A stretch of DNA of 64,000 nucleotides from NCBI GenBank assembly GCA_022648685.1, contig JALCMW010000009.1, positions 26,428 to 90,427 of the forward strand. Reading direction: 5' to 3'. The notes below the pieces were generated by a model that was not told the DNA's origin, did not search any database, and was given only the letters and a program-made list of their open reading frames with translations. Both the position numbers and the translations under genes were made by a program. Each line of letters begins with the position of its first letter. The stretch's first letter is position 1. Positions 18,625 to 27,954 of this stretch are shown here, piece by piece. The stretch comes from Bacteroidales bacterium (lineage in GTDB: Bacteria > Bacteroidota > Bacteroidia > Bacteroidales > UBA932).

Positions 18625-19869
18625 TTATTTGTTCAATTTTGCAGTGGCTTCAAGATCCAATGCTTCTGCAAGAATCGAAATAGGATGTTTTACTTGATAT
18701 TTCGTAGACATTTCGATCTGCCATTTGCAGGTTTCGCAATCCGAAGTTACGAAATCCGGATCTATTCCGTTTATCTGATCGAACAAAGGTTTTCCTATAG
18801 CCTGGGAAGCCTCGTAATTTTCTTTCTTAAAACCATAAGTCCCTGCTATCCCGCAGCAATTGCTGTCCAGCATGGTAAATTCGATACCAGGAATCATTTT
18901 CAAGAGAGCCGCTGAAAAAATCCCCCACCCAAGCCTTTCCATATGGCAAGGAACATGGTAAGCGACTTTAGCCTTATATCCTTTTTTGAAAACGAGCTTG
19001 ACTTTTCCTTCCGCAACCAGAGGATATATGAACTTGGTAACGATTTCCATATCGTTCCTTACGTCGGAATTGTCAACTTTCAAAAGATTCGGATACTCAT
19101 CCCTTATTGTCAGAGTACATGTGGAAGATGTCGCAAGTATCTTGCGAGTGGTATCTGCGGCCTTTTTCAAAACTTTCACATTATGCACCGCATGCTTTTT
19201 TGCGGAAGACATCATGCCGTTGGAAATCATAGCCACACCGCAGCATTTTTCATGATCCAGGAGATTGACTCCGAAACCGATGGCATTCATCACCTTCACG
19301 AAATCCTTTCCGAGCTGAGGATAATTGTAATTCACATAACAACCATGGAAATAAGATATCTGATTCCTGAAAGAAGACTGCAAAGGTCCGGCTTCTTTCC
19401 TGAACCAGCTCTCGAAGGAACGGCCTGCATATTTGGGAAACATCCTGCGATGATCTATAGCCATTACGCCGTCAAGTATAGCCTTGACCGGTTTCGTAGA
19501 TATGGTGGAATTCACAATCGGGGCGAAAGGCCGCGCCAGCGTCCCGACAAGATCCGTACTTGCAAGCATCATATCCCTCAATTTCGGTTTATGACGGCCG
19601 TATTTTATTCTCGCCGACTGTATTATGTCGGAAATTTTTACTCCTGACGGACAGGATACGTCACATCTTTTGCAGTTCATACAGTATTTCAGAGCATCGT
19701 CGAAAAAATATGAACTCTTCAAACGCAGACGTTCACCGTCCGGACCGGCCTGCTTGGGCCCCGGAAATATCGGATTTACCGGAACTACCGGACAATAGGC
19801 AGTGCATATGGTACATTTGATGCACTGCTCGAAATTATTAGCACTTTCGTTCTTTTCCTGCATGTTCAT
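18625..19869 (-). CDS. glpC: Anaerobic glycerol-3-phosphate dehydrogenase subunit C
   Basis: GlpC is the membrane-associated iron-sulfur subunit that passes electrons from GlpAB to the quinone pool. Two 4Fe-4S clusters are ligated by C16/C19/C22/C26 and C63/C66/C69/C73. Two cysteine-rich CCG domains follow, with FHGCYVNYNYP...HEKCCGVAM and YHVPCHMERLG...NCCGIAGTYG. The length (414 aa) is typical. It is the last gene of glpABC, 3 nt after glpB. Confidence 0.94.
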   Translation of the reverse strand: MNMQEKNESANNFEQCIKCTICTAYCPVVPVNPIFPGPKQAGPDGERLRLKSSYFFDDALKYCMNCKRCDVSCPSGVKISDIIQSARIKYGRHKPKLRDMMLASTDLVGTLARPFAPIVNSTISTKPVKAILDGVMAIDHRRMFPKYAGRSFESWFRKEAGPLQSSFRNQISYFHGCYVNYNYPQLGKDFVKVMNAIGFGVNLLDHEKCCGVAMISNGMMSSAKKHAVHNVKVLKKAADTTRKILATSSTCTLTIRDEYPNLLKVDNSDVRNDMEIVTKFIYPLVAEGKVKLVFKKGYKAKVAYHVPCHMERLGWGIFSAALLKMIPGIEFTMLDSNCCGIAGTYGFKKENYEASQAIGKPLFDQINGIDPDFVTSDCETCKWQIEMSTKYQVKHPISILAEALDLEATAKLNK

Positions 19870-19872
19870 AAA

Positions 19873-21129
19873 TCAATTCTCCTTTTTTCCCGATATGGAA
19901 TCCGCCACATAAAAAGCTGAAAAAATCGCTACTCCCGCACCGCATCCTTCATAAAGCTGATTGGTACCAGCAAGTATTGATCCGGTAACATATAGGTTAT
20001 CTATCGCATCACCGCCCTTGAGAGCATGCAGGGAAGAATCCACCTTGACACCGAAACCCATATAATCTTGTTTCCTGAAGAAATCCTGATCATACCAAAG
20101 ACTCCTGTCTTTAAGATAATCGACATCCAGATCAAAAACCGGCTCGTATACTTTTTCGGGAGAAGCGATAAGCCCTTTGCTGAAGAAATTGCCTGAAGAC
20201 AACACGAAATTGTCAGCTTCCAACATAACTTCCCCGAGATTCACCGTTTTCACATTAAGGACTCTATGTCCTGATATTTCACCGCCTGTAACTTCGTCAC
20301 CCATCAAAAAAGTTCCGCCTGCACCCTCAAAAGCCCTCTTGAGAAGCATTTGCGTTCTTACTCCGGGTATGGATGGCGGCATGGTTCCGACGAACAAAGT
20401 CTTGACGCCTATATTATTTTTAAGTATATCCAGCGAAGCAGCATTATTCAATCCGAATACAGCGGGCAACACGACAACATCCTCATCTTTTATCAGCTTC
20501 TTTACGGCTTCAGCAAATTCTGAAAGGACCGATTCATTATCAAGAACCCTTGCTATATTCACAGCCCTCATTTCCGTAGGGTTCCTCCTCAATCTTTCGG
20601 TTGCTTCCAGGCTCACGGTTTCCATACGGCATGATGAACCGCTTTTTTCAAAAGCATTCGCGACAAAAGCCGAATTGAAATCCAGATAACCTTTGAAATT
20701 GACTACAAGAACCTTTTCTCCTATTTTTTCTTGTTTCTCCGGAAAGATCGTGATGTCCTCCATCGCAAGCCACGCAGGTTTGTAATCTCCGGTCGGCGTG
20801 ACAACATAGCCGTTGGCATCATTATTTCCATGCAGCTTTATGCCGCATTCTTCGAAGAAACCTGCTGTCATTCCGGCATATTCCGATATTTTATCCTCCC
20901 CAATTATTCTATACGGGTGGTTTTCATCAAGCTCGCCGATGGCTTCCAAAGGCGAAGTTATCTGCCGGCCGTCGGGAAGCCTTGAAAGCAGGCCGAATGT
21001 TCCCGAAGAGAAATTCAAAGCATTCTGTCCGGCCGATACTATTACGCATTTGGAACCTCGTTTCGCCAGTGAGATGCCGCATACAAGACCTGAAAGACCG
21101 CCTCCTATTATTATTGTATCATATTTCAT
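19873..21129 (-). CDS. glpB: Anaerobic glycerol-3-phosphate dehydrogenase subunit B
   Basis: GlpB is an FAD/FMN-binding subunit of the anaerobic GlpABC complex, working with GlpA in oxidising glycerol 3-phosphate to dihydroxyacetone phosphate. The N-terminal dinucleotide fold is DTIIIGGGLSGLVCGISLAKRG-like (GxGxxG at residues 8-13). A C-terminal block, DNLYVTGSILAGTNQLYEGC, is the usual second FAD contact. The length of 418 aa matches GlpB. It lies 12 nt after glpA. Confidence 0.93.
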   Translation of the reverse strand: MKYDTIIIGGGLSGLVCGISLAKRGSKCVIVSAGQNALNFSSGTFGLLSRLPDGRQITSPLEAIGELDENHPYRIIGEDKISEYAGMTAGFFEECGIKLHGNNDANGYVVTPTGDYKPAWLAMEDITIFPEKQEKIGEKVLVVNFKGYLDFNSAFVANAFEKSGSSCRMETVSLEATERLRRNPTEMRAVNIARVLDNESVLSEFAEAVKKLIKDEDVVVLPAVFGLNNAASLDILKNNIGVKTLFVGTMPPSIPGVRTQMLLKRAFEGAGGTFLMGDEVTGGEISGHRVLNVKTVNLGEVMLEADNFVLSSGNFFSKGLIASPEKVYEPVFDLDVDYLKDRSLWYDQDFFRKQDYMGFGVKVDSSLHALKGGDAIDNLYVTGSILAGTNQLYEGCGAGVAIFSAFYVADSISGKKEN

Positions 21130-21141
21130 ATCCAGCTTAGA

Positions 21142-22761
21142 TTAATTGTTTTCATTCATTCCGAAGACTCCGCTGTAAACCCACTGGGTATAGGCGCTTT
21201 CCCTCAATGTTTCCCCCCAGGCAATAGGATACATACCTTTCCACCTCTCATTCATGAAGCTGCATAAATCCGATTTTTCTTCTTCGGCACAATTTCTGGC
21301 CTTTGCCAAAAGGCATGCGGCACGACAGGCACAAAGTTCGCCCTGGCATGTTCCCATTCCTATCCTTGTCCTTCGTCTCAAATCGACAAGATTATGGACT
21401 TCAAGGTTGGCAATAGCCTGATTGACCTCTCCTGCCGATACTTCTTCACATTCACAGACAAGGCTTTGGTCATATTCGTCTTCAAGGAAAACGGATGAGG
21501 CCTGATCGCCCAAGCGTCCTACTGTCGCCTTTTGCGGAGTAGACGGATTAGTCCAGAATTTTTTTGACACTTCTTCCAAGCCACCCGTCTCCGAACCGGG
21601 AAGAGGAGTGACAGCCGTCACACATTTTTTATCGACACCTAACTTCTTGCATACAAGATTTGTGGCCCATTCGCCCATCAATCTGTAAGTCATCAGTTTG
21701 CCTCCTGTTATAGAGACAAGACCTTTAACACCATCCCTCTTTTCGTGGTCCAGAAGCACTATACCCCTGCTGATATTTCTGCCCGTAGGATCATCATCCG
21801 CGGATACCAAAGGACGGACACCTGCATAGGCTCTCAGAATTCTGGTGCTGGACAATACCGGAGCAAGCTTGGCACCTTCCGAGAGAAGAAGATCCACTTC
21901 ATCCGGCGTAACATGCATGTTGTCGCACTCCTCAAAGGGAACATGGGTTGAAGTCGTCCCTATAACGCAGACGGTATCCCCCGGAACAAGAATATCGGCA
22001 TTGGCAGGTTTGCGGCATCGGTTTATCACAATTCCGTTCACCCGGTGCGCAAAAATAAGCAAGGCCCCCTTTGCCGGATACATGCCTATGCGAATACCTG
22101 CAAGTTCGGCAATATGATGTCCCCAGATACCCGCGGCATTCACAGTAACCGGCGCATAATATTCAGACGTAAGACCTGTGGCATGATCGAGAATCTTGAC
22201 ACCTTTGACGGTATCCCCTTCCTTGATGAAACCGACGACTTCACTGTAAAGCAGAATTTTCGTACCATGGGCCTTTGCATCAACAATATTGGAAAGACAC
22301 AATCTGAAAGGGTCTACGGATCCGTCCGGAACTCTTACGGCACCTATTATATCCGGATTCACTGAAGGTTCTTCCAGAATTGCTTCTTTCGGATCCAGAA
22401 CCTCGGCATTTATTCCGGCCGCCTTGCAAGCTTCTACGAACTTGGACTGATATCCCAAATCATCTTCGGGAAGAGTAATAAAAAAACCGCCGGTATCATC
22501 AACACAATGCCTTGCGATTTTTTTCAGGATCATATTTTCTTTTATACATTCGGAAGCGGAATCCTTATCCGTTACGGCGTATCTTGCACCGCTATGCAAA
22601 AGCCCGTGATTTCTTCCGGTAGCTCCTGTTGCAATATCATTCCTTTCTATCAGCAGGACTTTCAAGCCTCGTAAAGAACAGTCTCTCGCAGTTCCCGCAC
22701 CTGTAATTCCCCCTCCTATGATGATTACGTCAAACTCATTACCCTTCATATAAATAGACAA
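21142..22761 (-). CDS. glpA: Anaerobic glycerol-3-phosphate dehydrogenase subunit A
   Basis: GlpA is the catalytic FAD subunit that oxidises sn-glycerol 3-phosphate under anaerobic conditions. It has an N-terminal FAD fold (VIIIGGGITGAGTARDC) followed by a DAO-type domain with HGLLHSGARYAV. The C-terminal BFD-like [2Fe-2S] domain is visible in SLVCECEEVSAGEV and GMGTCQGELCACRAA. The C-terminal iron-sulfur domain separates it from aerobic GlpD. It is first gene of glpABC, with a promoter at 22810-22817. No glpF or glpK is adjacent. Confidence 0.95.
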   Translation of the reverse strand: MSIYMKGNEFDVIIIGGGITGAGTARDCSLRGLKVLLIERNDIATGATGRNHGLLHSGARYAVTDKDSASECIKENMILKKIARHCVDDTGGFFITLPEDDLGYQSKFVEACKAAGINAEVLDPKEAILEEPSVNPDIIGAVRVPDGSVDPFRLCLSNIVDAKAHGTKILLYSEVVGFIKEGDTVKGVKILDHATGLTSEYYAPVTVNAAGIWGHHIAELAGIRIGMYPAKGALLIFAHRVNGIVINRCRKPANADILVPGDTVCVIGTTSTHVPFEECDNMHVTPDEVDLLLSEGAKLAPVLSSTRILRAYAGVRPLVSADDDPTGRNISRGIVLLDHEKRDGVKGLVSITGGKLMTYRLMGEWATNLVCKKLGVDKKCVTAVTPLPGSETGGLEEVSKKFWTNPSTPQKATVGRLGDQASSVFLEDEYDQSLVCECEEVSAGEVNQAIANLEVHNLVDLRRRTRIGMGTCQGELCACRAACLLAKARNCAEEEKSDLCSFMNERWKGMYPIAWGETLRESAYTQWVYSGVFGMNENN

Positions 22762-22809
22762 ATTTCAGTGTTTATGTGTTTCAAAAATACAAACTTTCGT
22801 TTCAAAACA

Positions 22810-22817
22810 CAAATATA
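22810..22817 (-). promoter_or_regulatory. Promoter -7 box TATATTTG for glpABC
   Basis: An exact TAnnTTTG match, 48 nt before the glpA start. Confidence 0.55.
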
Positions 22818-22892
22818 CCGAAAAAATTTCATTGTGAAAGCTTTTCTTAATATTTTTTCTTGGGTAACCGACATTGGGAAAAAATATTAAGA

Positions 22893-22923
22893 TTGATAAT
22901 CACAAGCTATTTTGCTATTTTTG
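22893..22923 (+). promoter_or_regulatory. Promoter for queCDE: -33 TTG and -7 TATTTTTG
   Basis: TTG at 22893-22895 and TATTTTTG at 22916-22923 are 20 nt apart, a good Bacteroidota spacing. The start codon is 21 nt downstream of the -7 box. Confidence 0.65.
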
Positions 22924-22944
22924 TAAAATTCATATAAAAAGTCT

Positions 22945-23586
22945 ATGAAAGCTTTAATAATTTATTCAGGCGGAATGGACAGTACCACTCTGCTATACAA
23001 ATACAAAGACGAAATCAAACTTGCTCTTACCTTTACTTACGGGGCAAGACAGGACAAAATGGAAACAAGTTGCGCAAAAGAAAACTGCGCCTTGCTTGGA
23101 ATAAGGCAAATGATAATTCCGCTGGATTTCATCGGGAGATATTTCAAAAGCAGCATACTCGCCGGTGGAGATAATGTCCCTGAAGGCAATTACAATGAAA
23201 TCAATATGAAAAGCACCGTAGTCCCCTTCAGGAACGGAATAATGCTTTCCATAGCCACAGGGCTTGCCGAAAGCGAAGGTCTGGATACGGTCTTGATAGC
23301 AAATCATGCAGGAGACCACACAATATATCCGGATTGCAGACCGGAATTCATCTCTGCCATAGGGAAAGCCGCTACGGCGGGAACTTATGCAGGCATAAAA
23401 ATAGAATCTCCGTTCTGCAACATCACAAAAAGGGATGTGGCATTGATCGGGAAAGAATTAGGTATCGACTATTCAAAGACATACTCATGTTACAAGGGCG
23501 GTAAGAAGCATTGCGGAGTTTGCGGTACCTGCCGCGAACGCAAAGAGGCGTTGGAAGGATTCGACCCTACAGAATATGAAGAATAA
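22945..23586 (+). CDS. queC: 7-cyano-7-deazaguanine (preQ0) synthase
   Basis: QueC converts 7-carboxy-7-deazaguanine to preQ0 with ATP and ammonia in queuosine biosynthesis. The PP-loop motif YSGGMDST is at residues 7-14, and a zinc site is formed by C182, C190, C193 and C196 near the C-terminus. The length (213 aa) fits. It leads queC-queD-queE, which together convert 7,8-dihydroneopterin triphosphate to preQ0. queF and tgt are not in the window. Confidence 0.95.
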   Translation: MKALIIYSGGMDSTTLLYKYKDEIKLALTFTYGARQDKMETSCAKENCALLGIRQMIIPLDFIGRYFKSSILAGGDNVPEGNYNEINMKSTVVPFRNGIMLSIATGLAESEGLDTVLIANHAGDHTIYPDCRPEFISAIGKAATAGTYAGIKIESPFCNITKRDVALIGKELGIDYSKTYSCYKGGKKHCGVCGTCRERKEALEGFDPTEYEE

Positions 23587-23598
23587 ATTCCGGAAATC

Positions 23599-23937
23599 AT
23601 GTATTACGTTACAAAAAGACTCGAAATATCAGCTGCTCATGCACTCAAACTTTCTTATGAAAGTAAATGCGAAACTCTTCACGGTCACAATTGGATAATA
23701 AAGGTCCATTGCAAATCCGGGAAGCTCAACGCCGATGGAATGGTGACGGACTTCACTGAAATCAAGAAAAAAATAAACGGGACATTGGACCACCGTAACC
23801 TGAATGAAGTGCTGGACTTCAACCCGACTGCGGAAAATATTGCAAAATGGGTATGCGACAACATACCGAACTGTTATAAGGTGGAAGTATGGGAATCCGA
23901 AAGCAATCTTGCCGTATATGAGAAAGATGAAGGTTAA
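23599..23937 (+). CDS. queD: 6-carboxy-5,6,7,8-tetrahydropterin synthase
   Basis: QueD forms 6-carboxytetrahydropterin from dihydroneopterin triphosphate, the first dedicated step of queuosine synthesis. The zinc site is H14 with H28 and H30 (ETLHGHNW); the catalytic Cys24 lies in SKCETLHGH. DFTEIKK and LDHRNLNEVL are the other family blocks. At 112 residues it is compact but complete. It follows queC after 12 nt and overlaps queE by 11 nt. Confidence 0.94.
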   Translation: MYYVTKRLEISAAHALKLSYESKCETLHGHNWIIKVHCKSGKLNADGMVTDFTEIKKKINGTLDHRNLNEVLDFNPTAENIAKWVCDNIPNCYKVEVWESESNLAVYEKDEG

Positions 23938-24475
23938 CGAAATATTCTACTCGCTGCAGGGAGAGGGCTTCTGGACGGGGACTCCCATGGTTTTCGTCAG
24001 GTTCAGCGGATGTAACCTTGACTGCGCGTTCTGCGATACCGACCATTCTTCGTTTACGGATATGAGTCTCGATGAAATAGTGGAAAAAGTGGCTTCATGC
24101 GGAGGAGAGTGCAGACGTATCTGTGCCACAGGGGGCGAACCATCATTGCAAATAGGATCCGATTTTATAAATGCTTTCCATATGAAAGGATATAAAATTC
24201 ATATCGAAACAAATGGAACGATGACGCTTCCTGACGGAATAGATTGGATAACCGTAAGCCCGAAAACAAAAAAGATAGCCCTGAAAAAAGCGGATGAAAT
24301 AAAACTTGTATATCTGGGCCAGGAAGATATATCGTCATGGAATGATTTTCCTGCAAGATTCCGCTTTCTGCAGCCATGTTCTTGCAAGAACACTAAAGAA
24401 ACCATAGACTGGATACTTGAAAATCCACAATGGAGACTTAGCCTTCAGACGCAAAAATATCTTGATATACGATAA
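23927..24475 (+). CDS. queE: 7-carboxy-7-deazaguanine synthase (radical SAM)
   Basis: QueE is a radical-SAM enzyme that rearranges 6-carboxytetrahydropterin to 7-carboxy-7-deazaguanine. The 4Fe-4S cysteines are C29, C33 and C36 (GCNLDCAFC), after the family start VNEIFYSLQGEGFWTGTP. I place the start at the ATG at 23927, which gives the usual MKVNEIF N-terminus and overlaps the queD stop by 11 nt. The frame remains open further upstream inside queD, but that peptide does not resemble the family. It ends 7 bp from the convergent DUF6340 gene. Confidence 0.92.
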   Translation: MKVNEIFYSLQGEGFWTGTPMVFVRFSGCNLDCAFCDTDHSSFTDMSLDEIVEKVASCGGECRRICATGGEPSLQIGSDFINAFHMKGYKIHIETNGTMTLPDGIDWITVSPKTKKIALKKADEIKLVYLGQEDISSWNDFPARFRFLQPCSCKNTKETIDWILENPQWRLSLQTQKYLDIR

Positions 24476-24482
24476 CAGGCTT

Positions 24483-25448
24483 TTATCTTTTCATTCTGTC
24501 TGAAATCCTGCTTCGCAGTTCCGAAGAAACGGATATGGGAAAATCATTATCTGAACGATCGAGCCATTTTAAGGCAAGATTGTAATGTCCCAGCATATAG
24601 CAGCCTAAAGATAAATTATACTCTGCGCACGAACGTTGCTGTACATTGTTAAGTCCGACTAATTTAAGCCACTGGCTTATGGCATCTTTCCATCTGTAAT
24701 CATAAGCATATTCTGCGGCATTAGTCCATGTTTCGTCAAAATTGTCATAATAGATTATGGAATATTTTTCAGATTTCCATGTGGAAAGAAAGACATTGGC
24801 AGCTTTACCTCCTACTTCTTCCGCAGGAGAAGATACGAATTTCCACATAAGGGATTTAAGAGTGTCATCGGAAACTTTTCCATTATTATACACGGCAGGA
24901 CGCAGCACATTGCTTCCTGAATAAGACAAAACGGTATCGGCCTTATTCATGGAATCATACACATAAAGTCTCGTTACGAAAGGCACCGAACATTCGGAAA
25001 TATATGCGGAATCGGGAGACGCGGCACTTCCCTGGATACGGACGGGAGATGCAACGGAGGCTTCCCCGAAAACGGGAGAATCGAACAGAAAAACGACATC
25101 ATCGCCGGAAACCATCAGCAGATTGATAAGAGTGTCTTTCGAAGAATAATTGCCGGCTGTAAGTTTCGGCATTTTATAAATATCAACAACTTTCCTACCT
25201 CCGAAATAATCGGATTCCAACTGTCTGGAGAACCCTTCCGCCACAGAATGATTGAAAATAGAATCCTGACTATTCCCGCTGTCAAGATATGCAACGGCAA
25301 TACTTTTATTGTTCAGATCCAAACCGGATTTGGATGGGTGACGCATTTCGATATTCATTGTAAAAGCCTGTGGAGCACACGATGAGAACACCATGAGAGA
25401 CCCTGGAAAAAGGAAACAGGCTAAAATTCCGAAAAGAACCTTTTTCAT
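24483..25448 (-). CDS. DUF6340-family lipoprotein
   Basis: This is a Bacteroidota lipoprotein of unknown function. The signal peptide ends in a lipobox (MVFSSC, Cys at about residue 24). The N-terminal domain includes KSIAVAYLDSGNSQDSIFN and FSRQLESDYFGGRKVVDIY. The C-terminal ~100 residues look like TPR helices (AEYNLSLGCYMLGHYNLALKWL). It is the last gene of DUF5606-rimO-DUF6340, 11 nt after rimO. Confidence 0.75.
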   Translation of the reverse strand: MKKVLFGILACFLFPGSLMVFSSCAPQAFTMNIEMRHPSKSGLDLNNKSIAVAYLDSGNSQDSIFNHSVAEGFSRQLESDYFGGRKVVDIYKMPKLTAGNYSSKDTLINLLMVSGDDVVFLFDSPVFGEASVASPVRIQGSAASPDSAYISECSVPFVTRLYVYDSMNKADTVLSYSGSNVLRPAVYNNGKVSDDTLKSLMWKFVSSPAEEVGGKAANVFLSTWKSEKYSIIYYDNFDETWTNAAEYAYDYRWKDAISQWLKLVGLNNVQQRSCAEYNLSLGCYMLGHYNLALKWLDRSDNDFPISVSSELRSRISDRMKR

Positions 25449-25459
25449 AATAAAAAATA

Positions 25460-26788
25460 TTAACCGACCGGCTCGCCGATCAGATCGTACTCATCGGCAC
25501 CGGTAATTCTGACATTTACAAATTTACCTATCATTTCCTCTGCCGGAACGGAACCCATGGAAGAACTGTCGTATTGAACAAGAATCTCGCCATCGACTTC
25601 CGGACTCTCGAATTCACTCCTGCATACAAGCACACCGTCCGAATAATCATCGACAAGGACCTTTGTTTCCGTTCCAATGCGTGATTGATTGAATGCGAAA
25701 GATATGCCGCTCTGAACGGACATAAGCTTCTCCAATCTGGATTTCTTTGTCTTGGATGAAACGGAATCCCTGAAATTGCCTGCGTCGAAAGTACCTTCTT
25801 CCTCGGAATAAGCAAAAGCGCCAAGCCTCTCGAATTTGAATTCCCGTACAAAATCCAGAAGTTCCAGGAATTCTTTACGGCCTTCTCCGGGATGTCCCAC
25901 AATAAGAGTAGTCCTCAAAACTACTCCGGGAACCTTCTCCCTCATTTTGCGTATGAGCTCCCTGGTACCGTGACCGTCTATATTACGGTGCATCATACCG
26001 AGCACATTGTCGGAAATATGCTGGAGGGGAATATCCATATACCTGCATACTTTCGGATTGCCGGCCATCTGTTCCATAACATCTTCAGGAAAATCAGCAG
26101 GATATGAATAATGTATCCTTATCCATTCTATTCCGTTGATATCGGAAAGACGTGCGAGCAACTCGGCCAATGCCCGGCGATGATATATATCCAAGCCATA
26201 ATAAGTGGTATCCTGCGCTATCAGCACAAGCTCTTTGACTCCACTATCGGCAAGGAATGAAGCTTCCTCGACCAATTTTTCAATAGGGACAGACCTGTGG
26301 GCACCTCGTATAAAAGGTATGGCGCAATATGAACAACGGCGGTCACATCCCTCCGAAATTTTCAGGAATGCATAGGAACGCTGTGCTTTACCGGAATAAC
26401 GTCCGGTTTCCAGAGCCTTGTCAGGAACAACACCCAAAGCTTTTATCACTGATACAAGATCCCTGGCGCCATACCATCCATCGACTTCAGGAATCATGGA
26501 GGACAACTGCGCCATATATCTTTGGGACAGGCATCCGAATACGATAACTTTCCCGGCTTTTCCCGACTTTTTGATTTCTACTGCTTCGAGCACGGCATTT
26601 ACCGATTCCTCCTTTGCATCCCCGATGAACCCGCAAGTATTCAGAAGCAGGTAATCGACTTTTTTCACATCGGACTCGGGTATAATCTCATATGATCCGG
26701 CTACTTGCGCAAGCAAATGTTCGGTATCCACGGTATTCTTTGAACATCCCAGAGTTATTATTTTCAAAGTCGGTCTACGTACCCGCAT
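25460..26788 (-). CDS. rimO: Ribosomal protein S12 (aspartate) methylthiotransferase
   Basis: RimO is a radical-SAM enzyme that adds a methylthio group to the conserved aspartate of ribosomal protein S12. The N-terminal UPF0004 domain binds one 4Fe-4S cluster (C15 in LGCSKNTVDTE, C52, C86). The radical-SAM cluster is on C148, C152 and C155 (EGCDRRCSYCAIPFIRG). A C-terminal TRAM domain follows. The VDTE sequence after GCSKN is characteristic of RimO rather than MiaB. The length (442 aa) is normal. It lies 11 nt after the DUF5606 gene. Confidence 0.95.
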   Translation of the reverse strand: MRVRRPTLKIITLGCSKNTVDTEHLLAQVAGSYEIIPESDVKKVDYLLLNTCGFIGDAKEESVNAVLEAVEIKKSGKAGKVIVFGCLSQRYMAQLSSMIPEVDGWYGARDLVSVIKALGVVPDKALETGRYSGKAQRSYAFLKISEGCDRRCSYCAIPFIRGAHRSVPIEKLVEEASFLADSGVKELVLIAQDTTYYGLDIYHRRALAELLARLSDINGIEWIRIHYSYPADFPEDVMEQMAGNPKVCRYMDIPLQHISDNVLGMMHRNIDGHGTRELIRKMREKVPGVVLRTTLIVGHPGEGRKEFLELLDFVREFKFERLGAFAYSEEEGTFDAGNFRDSVSSKTKKSRLEKLMSVQSGISFAFNQSRIGTETKVLVDDYSDGVLVCRSEFESPEVDGEILVQYDSSSMGSVPAEEMIGKFVNVRITGADEYDLIGEPVG

Positions 26789-26799
26789 ATCAAAGACAA

Positions 26800-27282
26800 T
26801 TATTCGTTAACCTTATCTGCTGCAACATCCTCAGCGGCGGATTCCGCTGCATCATCGGTTCCGTTTTCTTTGCCTGATTCTTCTTCCGGATCAACGAAGT
26901 CGAGGGAAGCGTATTTTACAAGACAATTATACCAATCGACGATTTTCTTCATATGCGAGACATAAAATTTGTCAGGATCATATTCCGGAATCGCTTTGGC
27001 AAACAATGCTTTCAATTCATCGGACGAAGACTTGGAAGAAGGAGCTTCGGCCTCACCGAGAACATCCTTGAGCTTAAGCATCACATCCTTGAGCTTGATT
27101 TCTCCTTCCATTGTATAAATGGAAATATCAGCCAGAGTGGTTATTTTGCTGTTCAAGTCAAAACAACTGCGGGTATTGTCCGAAAGGGACTCTACTATGG
27201 CGCCCTTTCTGGCCTGTGCAAGATATCTGAATAATCCGTGGTAACCGGATACTGATAAGATTTTGGTTAAATCAGTTTTCAT
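26800..27282 (-). CDS. DUF5606-family protein
   Basis: A small cytoplasmic protein of unknown function, typical of Bacteroidota. The ATG at 27282 is preferred: the in-frame GTG at 27300 falls inside the predicted promoter TATCTTTG. The N-terminal half (TDLTKILSVSGYHGLFRYLA) is the DUF5606 core, resembling a small RNA- or ligand-binding barrel followed by helices. The C-terminal ~30 residues are an acidic Glu/Asp/Ala tail and probably disordered. It starts a unit with rimO and the DUF6340 lipoprotein. Confidence 0.8.
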   Translation of the reverse strand: MKTDLTKILSVSGYHGLFRYLAQARKGAIVESLSDNTRSCFDLNSKITTLADISIYTMEGEIKLKDVMLKLKDVLGEAEAPSSKSSSDELKALFAKAIPEYDPDKFYVSHMKKIVDWYNCLVKYASLDFVDPEEESGKENGTDDAAESAAEDVAADKVNE

Positions 27283-27299
27283 ATCAATTTCTTTTTTCA

Positions 27300-27307
27300 C
27301 AAAGATA
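27300..27307 (-). promoter_or_regulatory. Promoter -7 box TATCTTTG for DUF5606-rimO-DUF6340
   Basis: An exact TAnnTTTG match 17 nt before the ATG at 27282, in the short gap after coaE. Confidence 0.6.
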
Positions 27308-27312
27308 ATACT

Positions 27313-27954
27313 TTATTTCCAAAGACCCTCAAAAGCCTCATCTACCTTTCTGAAAAGCGAGTCTTTTCCTGAATCGTTCATTATCAAGGCATCGACCATG
27401 GAATTGCGGCCGATTCCGTTTGAAAAATCATTCATAAGCTTTTGACATTCGATCCTTGCACCGATCATTTCAGGAGAAACGCCATCCCGTTCTTCGGCTC
27501 TTTTGCGCCGTAAATAAAGAGGGGCATCAACAAGAATGATCTTGTCGGCAAGTCCCCGGAATAAAGGTTTCTCCAAAATTATGGCGGACTCGATTACGAC
27601 AAACGGCACAGGACCGTATCCGCACCAGGGAACGGAAGAAGAATAGACGGATTTGCGCCATGAGATAAAATCGGCCAGCAACGCAGGATGAACGACGGAC
27701 TCGAGTTTTTCCAGAGCTGAAACGTCGGCGAAAACAAGCGATGCAAGTTTTTTCCTGTTCAAAGAACCGTCGGGACAAAGCAAACCGGTTCCAAACAGCT
27801 CAGTTACGGATTGCTTCAGCAAATGATTTTCATCATATAATACACGTACAGCCCTATCACTGTCATAGACATCGACTCCTTTACCCGACAAATAGGAACA
27901 GACAACGGATTTACCGCTCCCGATACCGCCAGTTATTGCAACAGTTTTTATCAT
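27313..27954 (-). CDS. coaE: Dephospho-CoA kinase
   Basis: CoaE phosphorylates the 3'-OH of dephospho-CoA, the last step of coenzyme A synthesis. The P-loop is GGIGSGKS at residues 9-16, followed by the family's YDSDRAVRVLY and VVHPALLADF blocks and RKRAEERDG in the lid. The length (213 aa) is standard. It overlaps the YbbR-like gene by 4 nt, so translation is coupled. Confidence 0.95.
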   Translation of the reverse strand: MIKTVAITGGIGSGKSVVCSYLSGKGVDVYDSDRAVRVLYDENHLLKQSVTELFGTGLLCPDGSLNRKKLASLVFADVSALEKLESVVHPALLADFISWRKSVYSSSVPWCGYGPVPFVVIESAIILEKPLFRGLADKIILVDAPLYLRRKRAEERDGVSPEMIGARIECQKLMNDFSNGIGRNSMVDALIMNDSGKDSLFRKVDEAFEGLWK